A stretch of DNA of 6,413 nucleotides, taken from the NCBI GenBank assembly GCA_019309945.1, contig JAFDFH010000151.1:1-6413 (forward strand), in the 5' to 3' direction. The notes beneath the pieces were generated by a model that searched no databases, had not been told where the DNA came from, and saw only the letters and a list, made by a program, of their open reading frames with translations. Below, one piece after another: positions 1 through 4,877 of the stretch; the first letter of the stretch is position 1; each line of letters opens with the position of its first letter. The translations under genes were made by a program, and so were the position numbers. Source of the stretch: Deltaproteobacteria bacterium (lineage in GTDB: Bacteria; Desulfobacterota; Desulfobacteria; Desulfobacterales; JAFDFH01).

Positions 1-575
1 GCAATCTTGGCCGCAACCTCTTTTACGGCCCCTCGCATGGCCTCCGTGGCATGCTTTTCATTGAAGCTTTCGCCGCCGCCAAAGCCGAAAACCTTAACTT
101 TCACCGAGCTTTTGCTATAACTTCCGCTGTCGGCAAAAACAATACGACCGGTAGTGGCGTCGACGATCCGAACGTCAACCGATGAATGGTACCCTACTTT
201 GCCGACATTGACACCCCCGCCGCCGCCGCCGCCTCTGCTTTGGCCATATTCAGTGACAGCACCGGTAACGATGTAGCTTACCCCTATAATTTTTCCGATT
301 TTGGCCGCACTGGAAGGATCAATTCTCCCTGACGCCCCCAAATCCTGCTCTTTTATCACGGATTGCAGTTGTCCCCGCTCAAACATATCGAACTTGCCCA
401 TTTTAGTCAGTTCGGTCGTCAATATGTCCGCCGCCCCCCGACCAACCCGCCAGCCACCGTGTGGGGTCTTGTTATCAAAATCCATTACGGCCACCCGGGG
501 GCCGGCCCAGCTGACTGACACAAGCGCCACCATCCACACACAAACAAACACACAAATCCTTCCGAATCGATTCAT
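1..575 (-). CDS. CsgG/HfaB-family outer-membrane secretion/assembly protein, 3' end outside window
   Basis: The reading frame starts at the ATG at 575-573 and stays open to the window edge, giving about 191 residues. A clear Shine-Dalgarno, AAGGAG at 584-589, lies 8 nt upstream and fixes the start. Residues 1-24 look like a signal peptide (hydrophobic run ending SVSWA, cleavage before GPRVAVMDF). The mature part has CsgG/HfaB features: the opening strand RVAVMDFDNKT, then a helix GRGAADILTTEL, 'KFDMFERGQLQSVIKEQ' at 61-77, the GASGRID turn, 'AAKIGKIIGVSYIVTGAVTEYG', and 'VDVRIVDATTGRIVFADSG'. CsgG-family proteins form outer-membrane secretion pores or assembly factors. No lipobox cysteine follows the signal peptide, unlike E. 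coli CsgG, so it is predicted to be a soluble periplasmic or non-lipidated protein. Seven consecutive glycines (115-121) fill a loop. It lies downstream of the FlgT-like gene on the same strand. Family assignment is fairly firm; the cargo is unknown. Confidence 0.85.
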   Translation of the reverse strand, partial: MNRFGRICVFVCVWMVALVSVSWAGPRVAVMDFDNKTPHGGWRVGRGAADILTTELTKMGKFDMFERGQLQSVIKEQDLGASGRIDPSSAAKIGKIIGVSYIVTGAVTEYGQSRGGGGGGGVNVGKVGYHSSVDVRIVDATTGRIVFADSGSYSKSSVKVKVFGFGGGESFNEKHATEAMRGAVKEVAAKI

Positions 576-713
576 TGCGTTATCTCCTTAAGTTCGGTAT
601 TAATTTTTCTACCCTGCTGGTTGAATGCCTGTAATTTCTAAAAAATTTATGGTTAAACATACCAGCGGAGTCATCCGGTATTTTTTTTCAAAGCGGGCAA
701 CTGTTTGAAGCAG
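576..713. other. Gene-free leader region upstream of the CsgG-like gene
   Basis: Apart from the ribosome binding site I see no gene or strong repeat here. The minus strand is AT-rich, with TTGAAA-like and TATGTT-like words, but no -35/-10 pair has good spacing. A promoter for the CsgG-like gene is therefore possible but not supported. The gene may be reached by read-through from the FlgT-like gene. Confidence 0.4.
584..589 (-). promoter_or_regulatory. Ribosome binding site of the CsgG-like gene
   Basis: On the minus strand AAGGAG lies 8 nt before the ATG at 575. It is close to a consensus Shine-Dalgarno and decides the start codon. Confidence 0.75.
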
Positions 714-827
714 TTTAGGGCGGCTTACAGTGACCCGAACAGCATAAATTGTTGATTGTAGCCTGTTTGTGCTAAGCAACACACTCATTTTACATCACGT
801 GCGCGGGTCACTGTTAGGCGCCCTTAA
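714..827. repeat. 114-bp imperfect palindrome (24-nt arms, attC-like core)
   Basis: Arm 714-737 pairs with arm 804-827 at 21 of 24 positions. The inner 11 bp of the left arm, CAGTGACCCG and neighbours, pair without error, and 66 nt separate the arms. The right arm contains GTTAGGC (813-819 region), which matches the integron core GTTRRRY. Read on the other strand it is GCCTAAC, matching the inverse core RYYYAAC. The partner in the left arm (GGCTTAC / GTAAGCC) is degenerate. Length and arm layout fit an attC site or a small hairpin repeat. The continuous pairing, with no unpaired spacer between the two boxes, argues against a standard attC. The right arm begins where similarity of the broken 4HB gene ends. 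Confidence 0.7.
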
Positions 828-1049
828 CGGCAAGTTTTGTCCGTATTGAAAAAAATTGCCGGATGGCGCAGCGGGAGTATACCGACCATACCCTTCCGCT
901 ATATATGCAGATAGGCTGTCGGATGATCGTATTATCTGATAGGCCACGGTGTTCTGAACCTTTTTGTTCCACTTATCAAAGTCGTGCCAGACCATATCTG
1001 CTAACGCTTCTGCCAATTTGTAGACATCCAACTCCTAAACTCGTTTCAT
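795..1049 (-). pseudogene. Degenerate four-helix-bundle (23S rRNA IVS-type) protein gene
   Basis: The minus strand encodes 'ELDVYKLAEALADMVW', then 'AYQIIRSSDSLSAYIAEGYGR' split over helices 1-2. This matches the four-helix-bundle family of 23S intervening-sequence proteins; compare the intact copy at 4447-4803, 'SQMRRAAVSVPSNIIEGCAR'. Two defects are visible. The natural start ATG at 1049-1047 reads Met-Lys-Arg-Val and then TAG at 1037-1035, so only a TTG at 1031 could open the remaining frame. The C-terminal half is missing: after 'NFFQYG' the frame runs into the palindrome arm at 827 and stops with TGA at 797-795. Family members are about 115-125 residues, and helices 3-4 are absent here. 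It lies between the FlgT-like and CsgG-like genes in the same orientation. It is probably a decayed copy of the same element type seen at 4398-4856. Confidence 0.75.
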
Positions 1050-1073
1050 CTCTCCCCAATTTCTATTTTCCAA

Positions 1074-1100
1074 TTTCAAGTTTCAAGCCGTGAACGGTTA
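1074..1100 (-). repeat. Probable end of the degenerate 4HB element: heptamer repeat plus CCGTTCACGG terminus
   Basis: On the plus strand TTTCAAG occurs twice in tandem (1074-1080, 1081-1087), followed by CCGTGAACGGTTA (1088-1100). On the minus strand the order is: stop codon of the FlgT-like gene, GTAACCGTTCACGG, two CTTGAAA heptamers, then a purine-rich stretch leading into the 4HB frame. The intact element begins the same way, GTAACTACTCAGG followed by TTGAAG-type heptamers. No matching inverted end is visible on the other side, consistent with truncation. Confidence 0.5.
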
Positions 1101-1101
1101 C

Positions 1102-2328
1102 TTATTTTTTTAGTATAATTTTGCTTTTGGTAACACGACTCACTTTCAATCCCATGCTGCGGATCACTTCGGATTTGCTAACCGCACGGGCCAACATCAT
1201 CGAATCACCGTCATACTCCACTTCAATACTGTTCACGGCCCCGCTATATTCTTCGGTTGTCAGGCTTGTAATACCTCCGAGATTCCGAAACTCTTCTTCC
1301 AGTTCCATCAGCCGGGTAAAATCCAGACCCTGGATTTCCAAAACGATAATGGAACTGACGGCGGCCGGCAGGCGCGTAATCTGCGACATAATTTCATCGC
1401 CCATCATTGCGGCTGTCAGCCGAACGGCATTATCCAGCGCTGCCGAGAACCCGCTGCCATAGGTTCGCAAATCCGGGGTGCCATCCGCTAACTGGCCGTT
1501 ACCGAGGGTATCCGCGTATTTTTCGGCAAGACTGCGCCTCACCAGAAGACTGATCCCATCAAAGGTATTGCCCACGTTTCCCTGGTAGACGATTTCGCCC
1601 GTATCCGTCCGCAGGATCTTGCCATGAATCTGACAGACCGACTGGGACAACCCACCACCGGACCTTCGCGCAGCCAAAGATATCGAACCACCAACCAGCA
1701 GATCAATGCCATAACTGCTTGATCCATCGATTTTTCCTAAAGGATCTGTTTCCTGACGCAATGTCGCCAGATGGCGGGAATCCACAAGCTTAAATCCGGC
1801 CTCCAACAGGCGTTGTCCGATACTCGCCTCGATGGAGCGCGCCACTTCCATTGAACGTTGATTAGAATAATAACCAAGGACGGCCGGTGATCCTTGAAAA
1901 TCTGGTGACAATAATACGCCGATACGCCATTTACGCAGCAATCCGGAATTTCTCAGAATTTCTGTAACGGGCTCAACACTGACCTGGGCCTGAACCTGAA
2001 CGCGCTGAGTTTTGCCACGTTGCTCCTGTAAGATGGTGTAGGAATTTATGAATCCGGCGGATTTCGAATAGATGCGTTCTTCTACTACCTGAAAATTTCG
2101 TACCCGTGTGCTGGATGTAAGATATAATCCGACAACCTGTTCGAGGGCGTTGCGTTTTGCCTGTGACAAAGCCCGTTGTCTGTCGCCGGACGGATCACCT
2201 GTGACCGCAGACTCGCCCCAAACGACAATCGTTTGGCTTTCAGGCACCGAAACTTGGGCCGATGCGCAGAGGAAAGCAGAGAGCCAAAAAAATGTGGTAA
2301 ACAGAAAAATTCGCGGACAGCTGTTCAT
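1102..2328 (-). CDS. Exported FlgT-like protein (flagellar assembly protein T N-domain type)
   Basis: This 408-residue protein starts at ATG 2328-2326, preceded by AAGAG 8 nt upstream. The longer frame to 2352 opens only with TTG and lacks such a site. Residues 1-24 form a signal peptide (MNSCPRIFLF hydrophobic run, cleavage after ASA); the cysteine at 21 is not in a proper lipobox. Residues about 33-120 resemble the FlgT N-terminal domain: 'GESAVTGD...RALSQAKRNALEQVVG', 'VRNFQVVEERIYSKSAGFI' and 'QVQAQVSVEPV'. Residues about 134-260 resemble the alpha/beta middle domain shared by FlgT and LpoB/CsgG-like proteins ('IGVLLSP', 'LLEAGFKLVD', 'YGIDLLVGGSIS'). Residues about 325-406 form a third small alpha/beta domain (SSIIVLEIQGLDF through VSRVTKSKII). 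FlgT is a periplasmic flagellar H-ring protein in Vibrio. Here no flagellar gene is adjacent, and the CsgG-like neighbour suggests a general outer-membrane or secretion role. Family assignment is moderate; function is unknown. Confidence 0.8.
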   Translation of the reverse strand: MNSCPRIFLFTTFFWLSAFLCASAQVSVPESQTIVVWGESAVTGDPSGDRQRALSQAKRNALEQVVGLYLTSSTRVRNFQVVEERIYSKSAGFINSYTILQEQRGKTQRVQVQAQVSVEPVTEILRNSGLLRKWRIGVLLSPDFQGSPAVLGYYSNQRSMEVARSIEASIGQRLLEAGFKLVDSRHLATLRQETDPLGKIDGSSSYGIDLLVGGSISLAARRSGGGLSQSVCQIHGKILRTDTGEIVYQGNVGNTFDGISLLVRRSLAEKYADTLGNGQLADGTPDLRTYGSGFSAALDNAVRLTAAMMGDEIMSQITRLPAAVSSIIVLEIQGLDFTRLMELEEEFRNLGGITSLTTEEYSGAVNSIEVEYDGDSMMLARAVSKSEVIRSMGLKVSRVTKSKIILKK

Positions 2329-2436
2329 ATAATACGCTCTTTTCGAAAGCAAAAATCGAGATCGCTACCCCAAATCGCGATAAAATCGCCTTCCGGAAAA
2401 CAGCATGACCTTAGTTTGGGCTTGCGAAATTTGAGT

Positions 2437-2465
2437 AATATATTATAGAATCGGTTTGCTGTCAA
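2437..2465 (-). promoter_or_regulatory. Sigma70-type promoter for the FlgT-like gene
   Basis: On the minus strand TTGACA (2465-2460) is separated by exactly 17 nt from TATATT (2442-2437); the -10 lies within TATAATATATT. This predicts a transcript starting near 2430 and a leader of about 100 nt before the ATG at 2328. The leader contains a small GCGAT-loop-ATCGC hairpin around 2376-2388. The consensus match is strong but experimentally unproven. Confidence 0.7.
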
Positions 2466-2566
2466 GAATATCAAAATTCCCCAGATACGCGATTGGCCTG
2501 AGCATTTTGAAGAGGCCTGCAACACAGCCGCAGGACGATAGGTGGGGTTTTAAAACTGCTTTTAGT

Positions 2567-2711
2567 TAGTGCCCATCCATAAATGGTTTTTTTGCCCAAT
2601 ATCTGCGTTATGCTAAAAAAATAATCCTCGGAATATCAAACATATGCCTGTGGTTATTTTTTTCGCAGGCCTTGATCTTAAACAAAAATCCTCATTTCTG
2701 GATGGGCACTA
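2567..2711. repeat. 145-bp MITE-like hairpin repeat
   Basis: The outer arms TAGTGCCCATCCA...AAATG (2567-2585) and 2693-2711 pair at 18 of 19 positions. The inner arms TGCTAAAAAAATAA (2611-2624) and 2654-2667 pair at 13 of 14. Both pairs share the same centre (about 2639), so the unit is one long imperfect palindrome rather than two independent hairpins. The ends read TA-GTGCCCATCC and GGATGGGCAC-TA, as expected for a miniature transposable element with a TA target duplication. It encodes nothing. It could also act as a transcription barrier upstream of the ThDP enzyme gene. Confidence 0.75.
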
Positions 2712-2733
2712 GGAAAATCTTTAAATTATTAGA

Positions 2734-2748
2734 AAAGGACTTTTAGGA
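2734..2748 (+). promoter_or_regulatory. Ribosome binding region of the ThDP enzyme gene
   Basis: AAAGGA (2734-2739) lies 11 nt before the ATG at 2751, and a second AGGA (2745-2748) lies only 2 nt before it. The upstream site has the more usable spacing. Confidence 0.5.
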
Positions 2749-2750
2749 AA

Positions 2751-4391
2751 ATGAATGGTGCAGAACTTTTTATAAAATGCCTGGAAAACGAAGGTGTTGA
2801 ATATATATTCGGCATCCCCGGCGAGGAGAATCTTGCCTTTTTAGAGGCCCTGCGAAAATCTGATATTCGGTTGATCGTAACACGTCATGAACAGGCGGCA
2901 GGATTTATGGCGGCGACTTACGGCAGGCTTACCGGAAAACCGGGCGTGTGTCTGTCAACTTTAGGCCCCGGGGCAACGAATTTTGTCACGAGTGTATCCT
3001 ATGCACTGCTGGGAGGGATGCCGGTCCTATTTATTACCGGTCAAAAACCGATAAAAAAAAGCAAGCAGGGGCTTTTTCAAATTATCGATGTGGTTCACAT
3101 GATGGAACCCATTACCAAATTTACCAAGCAGATCGTAAATGCAACCATTATTCCCTCCCTCGTACGCGAGGTTTTTCGAATCGCGATAGAAGAAAAACCC
3201 GGACCCGTCCATTTAGAACTTCCAGAGGATATCGCCGCCGAACAAACCGATGGAGAGCCCTTTGCTGTAACTGAAGTGCACCGTCCCATAGCTAATAAAA
3301 ACGCCATCTTAAAAGCCGCTGAGATCATTCAAAATGCGAAATATCCGTTACTCCTTATCGCGGCCGGTGCCAATCGCAAGGCAACCTGCCATGAGCTCTA
3401 CGAATTTCTGGACAAGACGGGGATTTATTTTTTTAGCACCCAAATGGGTAAAGGGGTCGTGGATGAAAGACATCCCCGATCTTTAGGTACGGCCGCACTT
3501 TCTGAACATGATTACATCCATTGCGCCATAAACCGGGCGGATGTCATTATCGTTGTCGGTCATGATGTCGTTGAAAAACCGCCCTTCTTCATGGTTCATG
3601 GCGGTGTGAAGGTTATCCATATTAACTACTACAGTGCCAAGGTTGATGATGTTTATTTTCCTCAATATGAGGTTGTCGGTGATATTACCGAAAGCTTAAA
3701 CGCCTTGACAGCTTCAATCGGACCTTGCTCACAGGTTGATTTTGCTTATTTCCAAAGAATCAAAGATGAAATTGAAAAAAATGTTTTCACCGGGTGTGAT
3801 GTACATACATTCCCGAACATTCCCCAAAGAATCGTTAATGATGTCAGAAAAGCTGTTCCCGTTGATGGGATTCTGTCACTAGACAATGGGATGTATAAAC
3901 TTTGGTTCGCCAGGAATTATAAGGCCTATGCGTCCAATACGGTCCTGCTGGATAATGCGTTGGCCTCTATGGGAGCCGGCCTGCCGGCGGCTATAGCTTC
4001 CAAAATCGTTCATCCGGAGAAAAAGATTGTAGCCCTTTGCGGGGACGGCGGTTTTATGATGAATTCGCAGGAGCTGGAAACGGCTGTTCGCCTTAATATG
4101 GATTTGGTCGTCATTATTTTAAAAGATGACGCCTATGGCATGATTAAATGGAAACAGGCGGGAATGGGTCTACCTGATTTTGGACTTGATTTCGGCAACC
4201 CCGATTTTGTGAAGTATGCCGAGAGCTACGGGGCCGTAGGTTTCCGCATATCAAAAACCGGCGAATTGCTAAGGGTTTTAGAAAATTGTTTCACCATCCC
4301 CGGTGTTCATGTTCTGGAAGTCTCTGTGGATTACTCTGAAAATGAAAAGGTATTCATTCAAGAGTTAAAAAATAAAACCTGCCTTTTATAA
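2751..4391 (+). CDS. ThDP-dependent acetolactate synthase-like enzyme (large subunit)
   Basis: This 546-residue protein has the three-domain layout of the acetolactate synthase/2-oxo-acid decarboxylase family. The PYR domain covers about 1-165, with 'VEYIFGIPGEENL' and the activating glutamate E47 in TRHEQAAGFMA, then 'STLGPGATN' at 69-77. A central domain covers about 190-320. The PP domain covers about 365-520, with GDGGFMMNSQELETAVRL from 431. The metal ligands D432 and D459 (in LKDDAYGMIKWKQ) are 27 residues apart, the family spacing. Family members condense two pyruvates to acetolactate or decarboxylate other 2-oxo acids in the cytoplasm. The KDDAYGMIKWKQ stretch resembles acetolactate synthase-type enzymes, but no regulatory small subunit lies nearby and an aldehyde dehydrogenase follows. 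A catabolic or 2-oxo-acid decarboxylating role is therefore as likely as branched-chain amino acid synthesis. The stop codon lies inside the left direct repeat of the inserted 4HB unit. Family is certain; substrate is not. Confidence 0.9.
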   Translation: MNGAELFIKCLENEGVEYIFGIPGEENLAFLEALRKSDIRLIVTRHEQAAGFMAATYGRLTGKPGVCLSTLGPGATNFVTSVSYALLGGMPVLFITGQKPIKKSKQGLFQIIDVVHMMEPITKFTKQIVNATIIPSLVREVFRIAIEEKPGPVHLELPEDIAAEQTDGEPFAVTEVHRPIANKNAILKAAEIIQNAKYPLLLIAAGANRKATCHELYEFLDKTGIYFFSTQMGKGVVDERHPRSLGTAALSEHDYIHCAINRADVIIVVGHDVVEKPPFFMVHGGVKVIHINYYSAKVDDVYFPQYEVVGDITESLNALTASIGPCSQVDFAYFQRIKDEIEKNVFTGCDVHTFPNIPQRIVNDVRKAVPVDGILSLDNGMYKLWFARNYKAYASNTVLLDNALASMGAGLPAAIASKIVHPEKKIVALCGDGGFMMNSQELETAVRLNMDLVVIILKDDAYGMIKWKQAGMGLPDFGLDFGNPDFVKYAESYGAVGFRISKTGELLRVLENCFTIPGVHVLEVSVDYSENEKVFIQELKNKTCLL

Positions 4392-4397
4392 ATTGAA
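4386..4397 (+). repeat. Left target-site duplication of the 4HB element
   Basis: TTATAAATTGAA is repeated exactly at 4845-4856. It includes the TAA stop of the upstream gene, so the insertion point is immediately behind that stop. Confidence 0.75.
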
Positions 4398-4398
4398 G

Positions 4399-4424
4399 TA
4401 ACTACTCAGGCAATTAGGTTGAAG
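4399..4424 (+). repeat. Left inverted end of the 4HB element
   Basis: The arm starts TAACTACTCAGGCA and ends TAGGTTGAAG. It pairs with 4822-4847 at 25 of 26 positions; the single mismatch is 4413 against 4833. Confidence 0.85.
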
Positions 4425-4446
4425 GTGGAAGGCTTTTAGGCAAATC

Positions 4447-4803
4447 ATGCGCGATCACACAAAACTTAGGGCATTTGAGCTGGCTGACGAGGTAGCAGTA
4501 TTGGTTTATCGGGTAACGGCAGGCTTTCCGAGAGAAGAGTTGTATGGTCTGACTTCTCAAATGCGACGGGCAGCGGTTTCGGTTCCTTCTAACATCATTG
4601 AAGGTTGCGCACGTGACAGTCAGGCAGATTACCTTCGTTTTCTCTATATAGCCTTCGGGTCCTTAAAGGAACTCCATTATCAGCTATGTTTGTCGAAGCG
4701 TTTGGGGTTCTTGCGCAACCAGGATTCATCTCTGATTGAACCAAAGATTGTCGAAACAGAGAAGGTCTTGAATGGTTTGATTCGAGCGTTGCGAGATGAT
4801 TGA
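4447..4803 (+). CDS. Four-helix-bundle protein (23S rRNA intervening-sequence protein family)
   Basis: This 118-residue protein has the normal length for the family. Hallmarks in order: helix 1 'LRAFELADEVAVLVYRVT' (7-24), the 'FPREELYGLTSQMRRAA' turn and start of helix 2 (27-43), the family core 'SVPSNIIEGCAR' (45-56), helix 3 'YLRFLYIAFGSLKELHYQL' (62-80), the 'GFL' turn (87-89), and a C-terminal helix ending in 'LIRALRDD'. Known members form homo-oligomers with basic faces. They are encoded in 23S rRNA intervening sequences and resemble the Avd accessory protein of retroelements, which suggests nucleic-acid binding. No reverse transcriptase or variable repeat is present here. A TTAGG word 8 nt before the ATG is a modest ribosome binding site. 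The gene is enclosed by inverted repeats inside a probable operon, so its role is probably tied to the element and not to host metabolism. Function is unproven. Confidence 0.88.
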   Translation: MRDHTKLRAFELADEVAVLVYRVTAGFPREELYGLTSQMRRAAVSVPSNIIEGCARDSQADYLRFLYIAFGSLKELHYQLCLSKRLGFLRNQDSSLIEPKIVETEKVLNGLIRALRDD

Positions 4804-4806
4804 TAT

Positions 4807-4827
4807 CCTTCAGCCTTCAGTCTTCAA
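4807..4827 (+). repeat. Tandem heptamers at the 3' end of the 4HB element
   Basis: CCTTCAG (4807-4813), CCTTCAG (4814-4820) and TCTTCAA (4821-4827) follow the 4HB stop codon directly. On the left side GTTGAAG (4418-4424) and GTGGAAG (4425-4431) are the complementary counterpart. Confidence 0.65.
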
Positions 4828-4847
4828 CCTAAATGCCTGAGTAGTTA
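4822..4847 (+). repeat. Right inverted end of the 4HB element
   Basis: The arm starts CTTCAACCTA and ends GCCTGAGTAGTTA. It is the inverted partner of 4399-4424 with one mismatch. Confidence 0.85.
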
Positions 4848-4856
4848 TAAATTGAA
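4845..4856 (+). repeat. Right target-site duplication of the 4HB element
   Basis: This is a perfect second copy of TTATAAATTGAA. It lies upstream of the dehydrogenase ribosome binding site, which was therefore left intact. Confidence 0.75.
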
Positions 4857-4861
4857 AAAAC

Positions 4862-4868
4862 AAAGGAA
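4862..4868 (+). promoter_or_regulatory. Ribosome binding site of the aldehyde dehydrogenase gene
   Basis: AAAGGAA lies 9 nt before the ATG at 4878 and just outside the right direct repeat, supporting this start. Confidence 0.7.
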
Positions 4869-4877
4869 AGTAAAAAA

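Larger units (their letters stand above)
2329..2750. other. Divergent intergenic region
   Basis: This 422-bp region separates the minus-strand FlgT-like gene from the plus-strand ThDP enzyme gene. It holds the promoter for the minus-strand gene (2437-2465), a 10-bp perfect palindrome GTTTTAAAAC (2547-2556) and the 145-bp hairpin repeat (2567-2711). I found no convincing plus-strand -35/-10 pair, so the promoter of the ThDP enzyme gene is unassigned. The 39 nt after the hairpin contain the ribosome binding site. Confidence 0.6.
4398..4856 (+). mobile_element. Four-helix-bundle mobile unit (rRNA IVS-like), no transposase
   Basis: The unit is bounded by the perfect 12-bp direct repeat TTATAAATTGAA (4386-4397 and 4845-4856). 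It has 26-bp inverted ends (4399-4424 and 4822-4847, one mismatch) that continue as a weaker stem (4428-4434 with 4812-4818). Its only gene is the 4HB protein at 4447-4803. The right direct repeat overlaps the last 3 nt of the inverted end, so the exact boundary is ambiguous by a few bases. 23S rRNA intervening sequences have the same build: complementary ends enclosing a 4HB gene. Here the unit sits between two protein genes. Deleting 4398-4856 leaves a 27-nt spacer between the ThDP enzyme stop and the dehydrogenase start. How it moves is unknown; no recombinase is encoded within it. Confidence 0.75.

Noticed and set aside
211..233. GCC trinucleotide run as a repeat element
   Set aside because: It encodes a seven-glycine loop in frame inside the CsgG-like protein and is explained by coding.
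301..591. Plus-strand open frame opposite the CsgG-like gene
   Set aside because: The minus strand carries a signal peptide, a ribosome binding site and clear CsgG motifs; this frame is its shadow.
863..1093. Plus-strand open frame of 76 residues across the degenerate 4HB gene
   Set aside because: It is antisense to a recognisable family sequence, has no ribosome binding site and resembles no family.
2547..2556. GTTTTAAAAC palindrome as an operator
   Set aside because: It is short, AT-rich and single; no regulator gene or second copy supports it.
3052..3062. A8 run in the ThDP enzyme gene, and a similar run at 5604-5611 in the dehydrogenase gene, as programmed frameshift sites
   Set aside because: The reading frames continue unchanged through both runs with full family motifs on each side.
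4398..4856. Diversity-generating retroelement (4HB protein as Avd)
   Set aside because: No reverse transcriptase, template repeat or variable repeat is present in the window.
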